NCBI GenBank assembly: GCA_965214305.1
Contig: OZ243949.1
Location: forward strand, 1,116,001-1,180,000
From: Azophilus sp965214305
GTDB taxonomy: Bacteria; Pseudomonadota; Gammaproteobacteria; Pseudomonadales; Azotimanducaceae
Direction of reading: 5' to 3'
Length of the DNA stretch: 64,000 bases
The position numbers and the translations under genes are program-made. This document shows positions 1 through 9,245 of this stretch, piece by piece; position 1 is the stretch's first letter; every line of letters begins with the position of its first letter. The notes under the pieces are model-generated. The model saw nothing but the letters and a program-made list of their open reading frames with translations, ran no database searches and had not been told where the DNA came from.

Positions 1-1
1 G

Positions 2-634
2 CGGCTGCATTTCAATTTGGAGAAGCGGGTGGCGCGCGAGCGGGTGGCGCATTGGCTGGCTCGCGTCGGTTTGCAGGCGGACCATATGGCGCGCTATCCA
101 CACGAGTTCTCCGGTGGTCAACGGCAGCGCATCGGCGTGGCTCGAGCGCTGATTTTGGAGCCGGAATTCGTGGTCTGCGACGAACCCATCTCGGCACTGG
201 ACGTTTCCGTGCAGGCGCAAGTGGTCAACCTGCTTGATGAGCTGAAAACCGCCATGGGGCTGACGTTGCTGTTCATCGCCCACGATCTTTCCATGGTGCG
301 CCATGTGAGCAACCGCATGGCGGTGATGTATTTGGGCTCCCTGGTCGAGGTGGGCGCGGCCGATGCGGTCTTCTTCAGCCCCAAGCACCCCTACACCGAG
401 ATATTGATTGGCTCAAATCCCGAACCGGACCCGGCAGCGGAACGCGGCCGCGCAACGGTGCAAATCCAGGGTGAGATCCCCTCCCCCATCAACATCCCGC
501 CCGGCTGTCGTTTTGCCGGCCGCTGCCCCAAGGTTATGCCGGTGTGCCGGGAACAGGCACCGCGGCTAATCGCACTAAAAGACGAGACGAGCACCAAAGC
601 GCACAGGCAAGTCGCCTGCCATCTTTACGCCTGA
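2..634 (+). CDS. Peptide/nickel-type ABC transporter ATP-binding protein, 3' part
   Basis: C-terminal about 210 residues of an OppF/DppF-type ATPase that powers uptake of oligopeptides or related solutes at the inner membrane. The ABC signature (FSGGQRQRIGVARAL) is followed by the Walker B region (FVVCDEPISALD) and the switch histidine (LLFIAHDLSMV). The cysteine-containing oligopeptide-transporter tail (PPGCRFAGRCP) typical of this subfamily is present. The Walker A motif lies upstream of the window, so the gene is cut by the window edge. The reading frame is open from base 2; no start is visible. The substrate cannot be told from the ATPase. Confidence 0.93.
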   Translation, partial: RLHFNLEKRVARERVAHWLARVGLQADHMARYPHEFSGGQRQRIGVARALILEPEFVVCDEPISALDVSVQAQVVNLLDELKTAMGLTLLFIAHDLSMVRHVSNRMAVMYLGSLVEVGAADAVFFSPKHPYTEILIGSNPEPDPAAERGRATVQIQGEIPSPINIPPGCRFAGRCPKVMPVCREQAPRLIALKDETSTKAHRQVACHLYA

Positions 635-946
635 TGCGGCGGTAGCCCGGATATCTCAGCAACCTCCGGATAAGGGCACCGCGGTTCGCCGATGCAAGGA
701 ACAGCACCCGATGCCCGGGAAAGATTTGGGATTTATATACTTAACGCCATCTTCCACTAGATTTTGTGCTCATAAAACTGCTTTTCACAATTTGTTGTGG
801 TCGTGGGAGTCAAATATACAACTCCCAAAGGCCAAATCGCCGCCAAGCAGTGCGCTTAAATCCTACTCCGCGGCGTTGCTGCAATAAGCCGGGCATCACC
901 CGAGCGTCTCCCGTAGCGGAAACCCTCGGGCGAATGCGGCTGTGCG
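635..946. other. Intergenic, convergent ends of ABC ATPase and TonB receptor
   Basis: This 312-base gap lies between two converging genes. I see no convincing ORF, RNA gene or strong terminator hairpin. It has one AT-rich stretch near 725-800, and the short ORF there has no recognisable features. Confidence 0.5.
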
Positions 947-3900
947 CTAGGAACCGCCCATATCGTAGCGGAAGGAAACGCCGAAGATGCGCGGTTCGGT
1001 GAGGAAGTAATTACGGAAGAAACCCGAAGTGTCGGATGTTAGGTAATGACCGGTGATGTTGTCGTCATTCTCAAGGTTTCGCACCCAGGCGCGAGCACTC
1101 CAATGGCCGTCATTGCTCTCGTAAATGAGCGAAGCGTTCCACTGATCCCAGGCGTCGATCTCATCGCCGACGGTGTTGAATTCGCGGGCATACATTTTGC
1201 TCTGCCAATACCAGTCAACGCGGGCAATCAGGCGACCACGCAAGGGGGCGATGTCCCATGCGTAGGCGGCACCAATGTTGAGGCTGTGTTCCGGTGAGTT
1301 GGGCAGCCTGTTGCCGCTGAGATCTTGGGACAAGCCATCGGACGTTTGCACGCCAGCCATGCTCAAGGCCTCACGGTGGATGTAGACGGGGATACGGCTC
1401 TCGTATACGGTGCCCGGCAAGGGAAGCGCGGCCCCCGCTGCGCTCAACCCTTGAACCAGCTGCGGCGTCAAATCCGATAGTTTCGCAATATAATTGATGC
1501 CCGCCAGAGTGCCAGGCACCCATCCGTTGAGGGTGATCCATTCCGGATTGCCGGCGGTGCGGTTGGTCGGATCGACGGACATCCCATCTTTCACCTCGGC
1601 ATTCAGGTAGGAATAGGCGGCATTCAGAGACAGCCCCGGCACAGCCGCCGGACGCCACTGGGATTCCAGCTCGACACCCCAAATTTCGCCATCAATGTTG
1701 TCGTTGATGGAACTGTTGAAGGCGATCCGTGTGATCTGCAGGTCTTCGTAGTCGTAATAGAAGGCAGTGCCGTTGAGCATTAAGGCGCCATCCAGGAAGA
1801 TGTTCTTGCTGCCCAGCTCGAACGCGGTCACCTGTTCCTGCTCGAAGGAGAACGGGATATCGCCCTGAAAGGCTTCGCTGACCGGCGGGTTGAATCCGCC
1901 CGGCTTGTAACCGGTGGTAACGAAGGCGTAGAGCAGGTTGTTGTTCGATACCTGCCAGTCGAGCCCGACCCGAAATGTGGTCTCCTCGTATGAGAAGGAG
2001 TCCGGGCTGCCGGTCAGAGCGCGTCGCTCGCCGGGTTGCGGCACCAGAGGAATGGCTCGCACGGCCGCGAGTCTCTCAGGACTTAGAGGGGGGGTGCCGA
2101 TAGCTGCCTCAAACAAATCCGTGGCACCATAGTAGTCCGCACGAGCCCTGTCGAAAGTGTCCGCGCCATTGGCAAAACCGGGCACTCCGTTATTTCTATC
2201 CTGCCATCCTTCGCGACTGAACTCCAGCGGATTTTCCAGCGGACAAGTGCGAGTCGCCAACGCCAACGCACTACAAATGTAGTTGGCGTCAAGGAACGGA
2301 TTCGAGTCCGCCACAAATTTGTCGTCATTGTTGTAACGAGCGCCGAGGGTCAGCTTCAGGGTATCGGTAATGTCCCAGTACGCTTGGCCGAAAAAGGCGT
2401 AGCCATCGCTATCCGAACCTTTGTGGTCCGGCGCATTGGTGGAGTTGAACATGGCCGGATAGGCACCCGTGACGGTACCCAAAAGATCCAGGGTGTTCGC
2501 CGTGACATAGTAATCCGTGCTTCTGCCCGAGTCGTAGACACTGGCGCCCACCACGAAATTCAGCGGGCCGTCGAACTGGGTGTCGAGCTTGGCCTCAACA
2601 GTCCAATCCTCTCGCTTACTGCTCCCTTGGTCGAACGCGAATACGCGGCTTCGGTCCACATCGGCGATGCAACCGCCCGGTACGCCGGAGGTGCCATCGT
2701 TGTAGTTGCAACTCGAGTCTTTCCTCCATTCCTCACCGGCACGCCCCGCCGGTCTTGAGGTGGGGTATTCCATCAGACCCAACAGGGTGACAATGGCGGG
2801 GCCAGCTGGCCCCGGCGGCGCGGTCGCGGCCGTAGCCAAGGTGGGGCCAACATCCATGAAGTAGTCCATTTGGGACAGATAGTCCCCTTTATAGTAGGCG
2901 CCAAGAACGCCGACGGTGAAATTCTGGAAATCGTAGCTTAAGCCCCCGGACCAGGTTTCCTCCTCGAAGTCGAAGATGGGCTCATAATCGGTGTGCATGG
3001 CACGAAAGCCGATGCCGTCCGGGCGCGGGAACACATAGTTCACGAGCGGGTCGTCTTGACTGCCGGTGGCACCATAGGGCAGGGCGCCAAAGGCGGCACC
3101 GAACAGCCCGCCCGTGGTGGTGCCAAGGTGAGGGTTGTCGAAGCTGAAACCGTCTGGTTTGCAGCCTTGGGTAGGCAGGGTGTTTTGCTCGCAAATCTGA
3201 TTGGTAATGCGCGCGCGGTCGCTATCCTCATCGAACCGGCTGTACTGCACCCAGAAGTCGCCGCCCTCCGCAAACGCCCATCGGGCCGTGGCGCGCAACG
3301 CCCAGTGGTCGCGGCCGTCGATGTCGTCGTCAATGCCGGTGAGTTGGCTGCCATCGGTGCCCACCTGGCCGTAGGCCAGATTCTCGGTGTAGCCATCGCG
3401 GTTCTGCATCAAGCCCGCAACGCGAATGCCGAAGCTGTCGCCCAGGGGCAGGTTGAACATGCCCTTGTAGCGCCGGTGCTGGTAGTCGCCAACCTCCACA
3501 TCAACAAAGGCGTCCGTCGCTTCCAAGTTCGGCTTGTTGGTGATGACGTTGATCGAGCCGCCGGTGGCGTTGCGGCCATAGAGCGTACCCTGGGGGCCGC
3601 GCAGAATCTCCACCCGGCTGACATCGAAGTATTCGATGGCGTTGAGGTTGGAGGAAATGGGTATTTCGTCGATATGGGTGGAAACGCCGTCCTCGCCGGA
3701 GGCGGCGGAGATGACCAGGCGACCAATGCCGCGAATGCTGAAGCTGGAACCGCCGAAATTGGTGGCTGTGAAGGAAACGTTGGGGGCGTTGAACTGCAAA
3801 TCGGTGGCCGCCAGGATTTGCCGGTCTTGCAACATGTCGCCGGTGAGCGCCGTCACGGCGATGGGGACATCCTGAATGCTCTCCGCCGCCCGCTGTGCGG

Positions 3901-4015
3901 TAACGATGACCTCCTCAATACCGCCGGAACCCTCTTCGGCCATTGCACCGGGGGCCAGGAGGCCGAGTGCAAAAGCCAAGCCAACCGGCAACCCATTGGA
4001 TGGTTTCTTTCCCAT
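947..4015 (-). CDS. TonB-dependent receptor
   Basis: A 1022-residue outer-membrane receptor for active import of a large substrate, driven by TonB-ExbBD. An N-terminal signal peptide (hydrophobic core GLAFALGLLAPGAMA) is followed by a TonB-box-like stretch (EEVIVTAQR). The plug domain carries the usual 'QDVPIAVTAL', 'GRNATGGSINV' and 'LRGPQGTLYGRNA' motifs at about residues 50-160, then a long beta-barrel ending in the aromatic FRYDMG tail. The ATG lies 28 bases from a perfect palindrome at 4043-4054. This 'iron complex/vitamin or carbohydrate' subfamily is expanded in many marine gammaproteobacteria and sphingomonads. No cognate periplasmic gene is adjacent, so the substrate is unknown. Confidence 0.95.
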   Translation of the reverse strand: MGKKPSNGLPVGLAFALGLLAPGAMAEEGSGGIEEVIVTAQRAAESIQDVPIAVTALTGDMLQDRQILAATDLQFNAPNVSFTATNFGGSSFSIRGIGRLVISAASGEDGVSTHIDEIPISSNLNAIEYFDVSRVEILRGPQGTLYGRNATGGSINVITNKPNLEATDAFVDVEVGDYQHRRYKGMFNLPLGDSFGIRVAGLMQNRDGYTENLAYGQVGTDGSQLTGIDDDIDGRDHWALRATARWAFAEGGDFWVQYSRFDEDSDRARITNQICEQNTLPTQGCKPDGFSFDNPHLGTTTGGLFGAAFGALPYGATGSQDDPLVNYVFPRPDGIGFRAMHTDYEPIFDFEEETWSGGLSYDFQNFTVGVLGAYYKGDYLSQMDYFMDVGPTLATAATAPPGPAGPAIVTLLGLMEYPTSRPAGRAGEEWRKDSSCNYNDGTSGVPGGCIADVDRSRVFAFDQGSSKREDWTVEAKLDTQFDGPLNFVVGASVYDSGRSTDYYVTANTLDLLGTVTGAYPAMFNSTNAPDHKGSDSDGYAFFGQAYWDITDTLKLTLGARYNNDDKFVADSNPFLDANYICSALALATRTCPLENPLEFSREGWQDRNNGVPGFANGADTFDRARADYYGATDLFEAAIGTPPLSPERLAAVRAIPLVPQPGERRALTGSPDSFSYEETTFRVGLDWQVSNNNLLYAFVTTGYKPGGFNPPVSEAFQGDIPFSFEQEQVTAFELGSKNIFLDGALMLNGTAFYYDYEDLQITRIAFNSSINDNIDGEIWGVELESQWRPAAVPGLSLNAAYSYLNAEVKDGMSVDPTNRTAGNPEWITLNGWVPGTLAGINYIAKLSDLTPQLVQGLSAAGAALPLPGTVYESRIPVYIHREALSMAGVQTSDGLSQDLSGNRLPNSPEHSLNIGAAYAWDIAPLRGRLIARVDWYWQSKMYAREFNTVGDEIDAWDQWNASLIYESNDGHWSARAWVRNLENDDNITGHYLTSDTSGFFRNYFLTEPRIFGVSFRYDMGGS

Positions 4016-4042
4016 TGTTTTCCCCTCATGGTTAGTGACATA

Positions 4043-4054
4043 GCACCCGGGTGC
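4043..4054. promoter_or_regulatory. 12-bp perfect palindrome upstream of the TonB receptor gene
   Basis: GCACCCGGGTGC is a perfect inverted repeat 28 bases upstream of the receptor ATG. It could be an operator or simply chance in GC-rich DNA; no regulator gene lies nearby. Confidence 0.25.
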
Positions 4055-4115
4055 CTCACAGGCCCCCGAAGTTCTCTTACTACTTACCGTCTTATAGGCT
4101 TGTCCGCAGTGCCTG

Positions 4116-4658
4116 TCAAATTAGCGCGTTAGCGCGCCATTTTGTGCGCAGGCGAAGCACCGATGCTTCCGTGGTGAGGGATTCAAGATCATCCAAGCAC
4201 ACCCAGGCAAGGGCATGGGACTCATCGCTCACCACATAGTTTTCGGAAAGCGCCCTGAGCGCATAACGCACATCAAAGTGCTTATGCGCCGGTTCGGTGG
4301 CGGTGGCCGGAATAGCATGGATGTCGATGTCGATGGGTTCGGCCGAGACGGCGCGCACAGCCAAACCGGATTCTTCGCGCGCTTCCCGCAACGCCACAAC
4401 CAGGGTATCCGGTTGGCCGTCGCTGTGTCCGCCGGGTTGCAGCCAACGGCCGAGCTTTTTGTGATGGGTCAACAGCACCCGGCGACCTCGGGGACAGACA
4501 ATCCAAGCGCTGCCGGTTACATGGCCGGGAAGACAGTCGCGCTCAAAACAACGCTCATGACCGCCCACAAAGTTGAGAAAGCGTTGCGTCAGCGCGGCCT
4601 CATCGGGGTATCGGCGGGCGTAGGCCGTCAAACTCGCGATCAGTTTGTGGCGATGCAA
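4116..4658 (-). CDS. NUDIX hydrolase
   Basis: A 180-residue NUDIX protein expected to hydrolyse a nucleoside diphosphate linked to another group. The Nudix box is readable (GHSDGQP..., then REAREESGL). The catalytic REXXEE core is intact, but the first glutamate of the consensus GX5E is a proline. The TTG start follows the cobT stop directly, so it is the third gene of the cobS-cobT operon. The C-terminal 'HKHFDVRYAL' is typical of a NUDIX subfamily often found beside unrelated metabolic genes. The substrate is not predictable. Confidence 0.85.
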   Translation of the reverse strand: MHRHKLIASLTAYARRYPDEAALTQRFLNFVGGHERCFERDCLPGHVTGSAWIVCPRGRRVLLTHHKKLGRWLQPGGHSDGQPDTLVVALREAREESGLAVRAVSAEPIDIDIHAIPATATEPAHKHFDVRYALRALSENYVVSDESHALAWVCLDDLESLTTEASVLRLRTKWRANALI

Positions 4659-6488
4659 CTAAACCTCTTCCACCTTAAACAGCGCCGCTAGTTGGTCCGT
4701 CATCGCACCGCCGAGCTGTTCGGCGTCGGTAATCGTCACCGCGCGCCGGTAGTGGTGGGTTACATCGTGGCCGATGCCGATAGCGATCAGTTCCACCGGC
4801 GAGCGCAACTCAATGCTGTCGATGGCGTATTTCAGGTGTTGCTCCAAATAATTGCTGGGGTTGACGAGCAACGTTGAGTTATCCACCGGCAAGCCGTCGG
4901 ATATCACCATCAGCACCTTGCGCTCCTCGGGGCGCACCACCAAGCGATTATGCGCCCAAATGAGAGCCTCGCCGTCGATATTCTCCTTGAGCATTTCCTC
5001 GCGCATCATCAAACCGAGGTTCTTGCGGGTGCGGTGCCAAGTTTCGTCGGCGGCCTTATAGATAATGTGGCGCAGATCGTTCAAACGGCCGGGATGGGCC
5101 GGTTTGCCGTTGGCTATCCAGGTCTCCCGGGAACGGCCGCCGCGCCAGCCCCGGGTGGTGAAACCCAAGATCTCCACGCGCACCGAGCAACGCTCCAGCG
5201 TGCGCCCGAGAATATCGGCGCACATGGCGGCGATGGTGATGGAGCGGCCGCGCATCGAACCGGAACTGTCGATCAGCAGCGTGACCACCGTGTCCCGGAA
5301 GTCCATTTCCTTTTCGCGCTTGTACGCCAGCGGATTCATCGGGTCCACGATCACCTGGGCGAGACGGGCGGCATCGAGAATGCCCTCGTCCAGGTCGAAC
5401 TCCCAAGTGCGGTTTTGACGGGCGAGCAGGCGACGTTGCAGGCGGTTGGCGAGTTTGGCGGTGGCGTGTTGCAGCGGCACCAGCTGTTGGTCGAGCAGTG
5501 TGCGCAGACGGGTCAATTCCTCCGGATCGCAGAGTTCCTCCGCCGGCACCACCTCATCGAATGCGTCGGTATAGGCTTCATAGTTGACATCCACACGGAT
5601 ACGGCCCGCGTCGTCCGGCATGGGCGTGGGGGCGTTGTCCGGGTCCGCCTCGGCACCGAGTTCCTCGGAATCGAAATCGGCATCCATCTCCACCAGAGTG
5701 ATTTCGCCGTCGGCGGATTCATCGGTTAGCCCATCGTCGTCAAACAGCCTATCTTGGGGCTCCGTTTCCGAATCGCCCTCGGTTTCCTCGTTCACCGCCT
5801 CGGATTCATTTTGACTTTCTGCCTCCTCAAGCGGTTCCTGCAAATCCGCACCGAGGCCGAGATCCGCAATGATCTCGCGGCAAAGGGTGGCAAAGCGCCG
5901 CTGATCGTGCAGACACTCCCGCAACGCCGCTATATCCTGGCCGGCGTGCTCCTGGACATGCTCGCGCCAGAACTGCACGATGTTTTCGGCGGCCGAGGGC
6001 AGCGTGCGGCCCGTCAACTGCTGACGCACCAATAGGCCAACCGCGACGGAAAGGGGGGCTTCGGACACATCGACCACGGCATCGAAGGCCGCTTGGCGGC
6101 AATGGGCCTCCAGGGATGCCTCAAGATTGCGCGCCACGCCCTCGAAACGGTGCGAGCCGATGGAGGCGATGCGGGCGTCCTCAATCCACTCGAACATCTC
6201 CTGGGCCGGCCCGCCCTGGGGCGCGAAACGGCTGTGTACGGACTCGTCGTGGAAACGGAATCTGAGCGCCAATTCGTCGCCGATACCGCGTACCGCGTTG
6301 ATTTCGGCCGCATCGCTGCCGAGTGCCGGCAACGGCATGCGCAGCCGTTTGCCGCGCACCACCGGCGAGCCCTGGCCAAAGGCCACCTCGATTTCGCCGT
6401 CCTCGGCAATGGCCCGCACGGTGGCGATGGTGGCGCGCTTGAAGGATTCGAGCGGATTTTCCAGTTCGATGGTCACCGGTTCATGCAT
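4659..6488 (-). CDS. cobT: Cobaltochelatase CobT-like VWA subunit
   Basis: A 609-residue CobT-type protein. In the aerobic B12 route CobT and CobS form the ATP-driven chaperone that loads cobalt with CobN. The N-terminal domain (ESFKRATIATVRAIA) is followed by a very acidic linker at about residues 235-310 and a C-terminal von Willebrand A domain. Its MIDAS motif (DSSGSMRG) lies near residue 405, with 'VISDGLPVDN' further on. I chose the ATG at 6488 because it overlaps the cobS stop by 8 bases and removes a non-homologous 30-residue extension. No cobN or other cobalamin genes are in the window, so a cobalamin role is inferred from family alone. A MoxR/VWA-type activation of another metalloenzyme is possible. 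Confidence 0.85.
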   Translation of the reverse strand: MHEPVTIELENPLESFKRATIATVRAIAEDGEIEVAFGQGSPVVRGKRLRMPLPALGSDAAEINAVRGIGDELALRFRFHDESVHSRFAPQGGPAQEMFEWIEDARIASIGSHRFEGVARNLEASLEAHCRQAAFDAVVDVSEAPLSVAVGLLVRQQLTGRTLPSAAENIVQFWREHVQEHAGQDIAALRECLHDQRRFATLCREIIADLGLGADLQEPLEEAESQNESEAVNEETEGDSETEPQDRLFDDDGLTDESADGEITLVEMDADFDSEELGAEADPDNAPTPMPDDAGRIRVDVNYEAYTDAFDEVVPAEELCDPEELTRLRTLLDQQLVPLQHATAKLANRLQRRLLARQNRTWEFDLDEGILDAARLAQVIVDPMNPLAYKREKEMDFRDTVVTLLIDSSGSMRGRSITIAAMCADILGRTLERCSVRVEILGFTTRGWRGGRSRETWIANGKPAHPGRLNDLRHIIYKAADETWHRTRKNLGLMMREEMLKENIDGEALIWAHNRLVVRPEERKVLMVISDGLPVDNSTLLVNPSNYLEQHLKYAIDSIELRSPVELIAIGIGHDVTHHYRRAVTITDAEQLGGAMTDQLAALFKVEEV

Positions 6489-7482
6489 TGCTGAGGGTAA
6501 TGCCCGCCGTCGCATCGCCCAAATCCTCACCCATGCAACGCTGGTAATACTCGGCGACGATGGGGCGTTCGAGCTCATCGCACTTGTTCAGGAAGGTGAC
6601 GCGAAACGCAAAGCCCGTATCGCCGAAGATCTCCGCGTTCTGCGCCCAGGTTAAAACCGTGCGCGGCGACATGACAACGGAAACATCGCCGTTGATGAAA
6701 CCCTGGCGCGTCAGGTCGGCCACCGAAACCATGTTGGCCACGGTGCGGCGCCCCGTCGCGGTTGCGGCGTAACTCTTCGCCTTGCCGAGCACGATGTCGG
6801 TTTCCGCGTCGTGCTCCAAGTAATTTAGCGTGGTGACGATACTCCAACGGTCCATCTGCCCCTGGTTGATCTGCTGGGTGCCGTGGTACAAACCGGTGGT
6901 GTCGCCCAAACCCACGGTGTTGGTGGTGGAGAACAGGCGAAAATACGGATGCGGGGAGATCACCTTGTTCTGGTCGAGCAGGGTCAGTTTGCCCTCGACT
7001 TCCAACACGCGCTGAATCACGAACATGACATCGGGCCGCCCCGCATCGTATTCGTCAAAGCACAGCGCCACCGGATGTTGCAGCGCCCAGGGCAGAATGC
7101 CCTCCTTGAAGGCGGTGATCTGTTTGCCGTCCTCCAAGACGATGGCGTCCTTACCGACGAGATCAATGCGGCTAATGTGGCTGTCGAGATTAACGCGCAG
7201 GCATGGCCAATTCAGGTGCGCCGCCACCTGCTCCACATGCGTGGATTTGCCGGTGCCGTGGTAGCCCTGAATCATGACCCGCCGGTTGTGGCCGAAACCG
7301 GCGAGAATGGCGAGCGTGGTATCGCGATCGAACAAATAATCTTCGTCCACGGCGGGCACATATTCGGTTCGCTCCGAGAAAGCGGGAACCTGTAAATCCA
7401 AATCGATGCCGAACGCTTCCCGCACGGATACCTTGGCATCGAGTTTGAGATCGGGCGACAAACCCGAATCCAGTATGGTCAC
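6481..7482 (-). CDS. cobS: Cobaltochelatase CobS-like AAA+ ATPase
   Basis: A 333-residue AAA+ ATPase of the CobS/MoxR group, partner of CobT. Walker A (GYHGTGKST) lies near residues 73-81, Walker B is in 'ALCFDEYDAGRPDV', and sensor 1 is in 'FRLFSTTNT'. The N-terminal peptide 'FGIDLDLQVPAFSERTEYVP' is the family hallmark. The GTG start gives the expected full length. The gene overlaps cobT by 8 bases, which implies translational coupling. Upstream lies a decayed transposase, so the operon promoter must sit between 7483 and about 7560. Confidence 0.92.
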   Translation of the reverse strand: MTILDSGLSPDLKLDAKVSVREAFGIDLDLQVPAFSERTEYVPAVDEDYLFDRDTTLAILAGFGHNRRVMIQGYHGTGKSTHVEQVAAHLNWPCLRVNLDSHISRIDLVGKDAIVLEDGKQITAFKEGILPWALQHPVALCFDEYDAGRPDVMFVIQRVLEVEGKLTLLDQNKVISPHPYFRLFSTTNTVGLGDTTGLYHGTQQINQGQMDRWSIVTTLNYLEHDAETDIVLGKAKSYAATATGRRTVANMVSVADLTRQGFINGDVSVVMSPRTVLTWAQNAEIFGDTGFAFRVTFLNKCDELERPIVAEYYQRCMGEDLGDATAGITLSNA

Positions 7483-7510
7483 AGCTACTCCCTAAAGCGG
7501 GCAAAGCGCC

Positions 7511-8160
7511 TTATTCTACGGAACAGTGGGGGGGCGAACCATACTCAACGACATGCGGCGGGGGCTCAGTTTCAATTTCCGCCGCCGCAGAGACCACGCC
7601 CGCGTTGGGCGGCGGTAATGTGGAGGGACGCGCCCGCGACCTGGTGAACTTCCCGACATGCAGCGCGGCCACGCCGTCCGGCGGGCCGCGTAGGACTTCG
7701 ACGCCCGCAGGTTGTAGAGGTGGCTGGGCGAGATGCCCGCCAGCCGCCCGAACCGCGCCTCGCCGAACACCTCGTGCTGGCGCCGCAACAGCTCGCAGGT
7801 GGCCAGCCCCGACATCCGCCCGAACGCCTCGTCCACCTCCGCCAGCAGCCGCACGTCCGCCGGCGTGTACACCCGCCCGAACGGACGGCCCCGGTTCCCG
7901 CCCCGCCGGTCCTCGATCCCGCCGGTCTCCCGCCACTGACGAACCAGCCGGTCCACCTGCGCCTCCGACAAGCCGGTCGCCTTCGACAGGAACCGCAGCA
8001 CCGCGCCCCGGTCACGCCTCCCAAGCGTCGCGTAGCGCAGCCGGATCAGCGTCCGCCCTGTCCGTGTGCCGGTAGTCCACAGCCTCGCTGCCTTCCAGGA
8101 AGGCCCGAACCTGCTCCATTGTCTGTAGCCGCTGGCTCTGAAGTGTCACGATCATCATCC
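7511..8160 (-). pseudogene. Decayed DDE transposase, N-terminal part
   Basis: The minus strand from 8154 encodes a transposase start (MIVTLQSQRLQTMEQVRAF...), runs into a stop, and resumes in another frame as 'LSKATGLSEAQVDRLV', 'GRPFGRVYTPADVRLLAEV' and 'ISPSHLYNLRASKSYAARRT'. These blocks match the helix-turn-helix N-terminus of an integrase-core transposase family common in proteobacteria. The catalytic DDE domain is absent; the sequence breaks near 7640 into what looks like the element's opposite end. At least one frameshift and a large internal deletion make it non-functional. Confidence 0.75.
7564..7622. repeat. Insertion-sequence end remnant, copy 1
   Basis: The stretch beginning CTCAGTTTCAATTTCCGCCG and continuing to the GCGTTGGGC block closely matches 32638-32697 between lptE and leuS. 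Its position at the end of a decayed transposase marks it as the element's terminal sequence. Confidence 0.6.
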
Positions 8161-8470
8161 TCCAATGATCCTTGACACCACCGCTTCAGCATCACTTCGC
8201 GTTGGATTCAGCCTTCCCGTTCAGCATCACCTCGCGTTGGACAACTCTGGGATGTGTCAAAACCCACAAACTCCACTACAATCATCCCACGGGTCGCAGC
8301 CTTGGTTGCCGTGCCGCAACTCCCGCCACAATAACTGGCGGACGGCGTCGGGGGCTGGCGCGGATGGACGGCGAAGGGTGCGGGCGGTCCGCCCCCACCG
8401 GTGAATTGTCAAATAGGAATCCCGGAAACCCTCGGCCTACATCCTCCCCGTCAATAGGTTGAGCCTCAAC
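8161..8470. other. Intergenic with short direct repeats
   Basis: No gene is recognisable. Two near-identical copies of TTCAGCATCACTTCGCGTTGG-like sequence (about 8184-8206 and 8221-8243, one base differing) lie next to the decayed transposase. They may belong to its left end. The promoter of the plus-strand nucleotidyltransferase pseudogene probably lies toward 8440. Confidence 0.4.
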
Positions 8471-9245
8471 ATGACGCAAAACAACCACCCCCTGCCGGAG
8501 GGACCGAATGCGGTGCTAGCCTTGGCTGCCCCGATACTGACCCGACATTTGGGGGAGGGGGCGTTTGCCTTGGGCGGAGGCACCGCATTGGCCTGCGTGT
8601 GGCAGCACCGTCACAGCACCGATGTGAACCTCTTTATGGATGCCGAAACCTACAGGCAAGTTTCCCTGGTTGATGAGAAACGCCAAGCGTTTGAGAGGGA
8701 TTTGGACCAAATCCTCCGTCCCAGCAACTTGGAGGTCTCAAGGGGCTTTCTCAAGCTGCACACGCCCCAAGGGGAACTCTCGCTATCCACTTCACCTCCA
8801 CCCATGAGTTGCCCGAACCCTAATCCAAGGCGGTTGGCGGGGCCGGGGGTGCCCTTGGAGCCTCCGCAACTGAATTCTGGCCAGGAAGCTGTTCGGACGA
8901 ATGCTTAGCAACGGGGTCTTCGTCATTAGGGACTTCTATGACATCGCCGCGGCATCGGTGATTGACCCGATCTCTTTGGCGGACGCTATCAACCTGCTTT
9001 CCCAGATCCAACGCTGGTCAATCCGCGACGAGATCCGCAGGTTCCCTCCCGATTGGGCCAACAGCCCGTCAAGCGGCAGGCCAATCATAAGGGCGTCGAG
9101 GCCTGAAGCCCTCGCCCGCGACCCCGCAATGAGCCTGCAAGTGGTGGATGCGCTCCTTGATTCCGACTGGACCCTATCCGATGAGTTGAAGGCCGGTGCG
9201 CCAGGCCCGCAGGGCGAGGAAGGGCCGGGCGGGCTGGGGCCATAA
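8471..9245 (+). pseudogene. AbiEii/AbiGii-type nucleotidyltransferase, frameshifted
   Basis: The first part (to about 8790) reads 'FALGGGTALACVWQHRHSTDVNLF', the nucleotidyltransferase signature of AbiEii/AbiGii toxins: GG plus a D-x-D-like aspartate. Near 8795 the homologous frame changes: 'HFTSTHELPEP' continues in one frame, then 'LFGRMLSNGVFVIRDFYDIAAA' in another, ending at 9245. The three pieces together match one NTase protein, so at least two frameshifts have broken it. AbiE toxins transfer nucleotides and act in abortive infection; here the gene should be inactive. The last piece overlaps the next gene as TAATG. Confidence 0.7.

Noticed and set aside
2993..4132. A 379-codon plus-strand ORF opposite the TonB receptor
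   Set aside because: Antisense to well-conserved receptor sequence; no family features.
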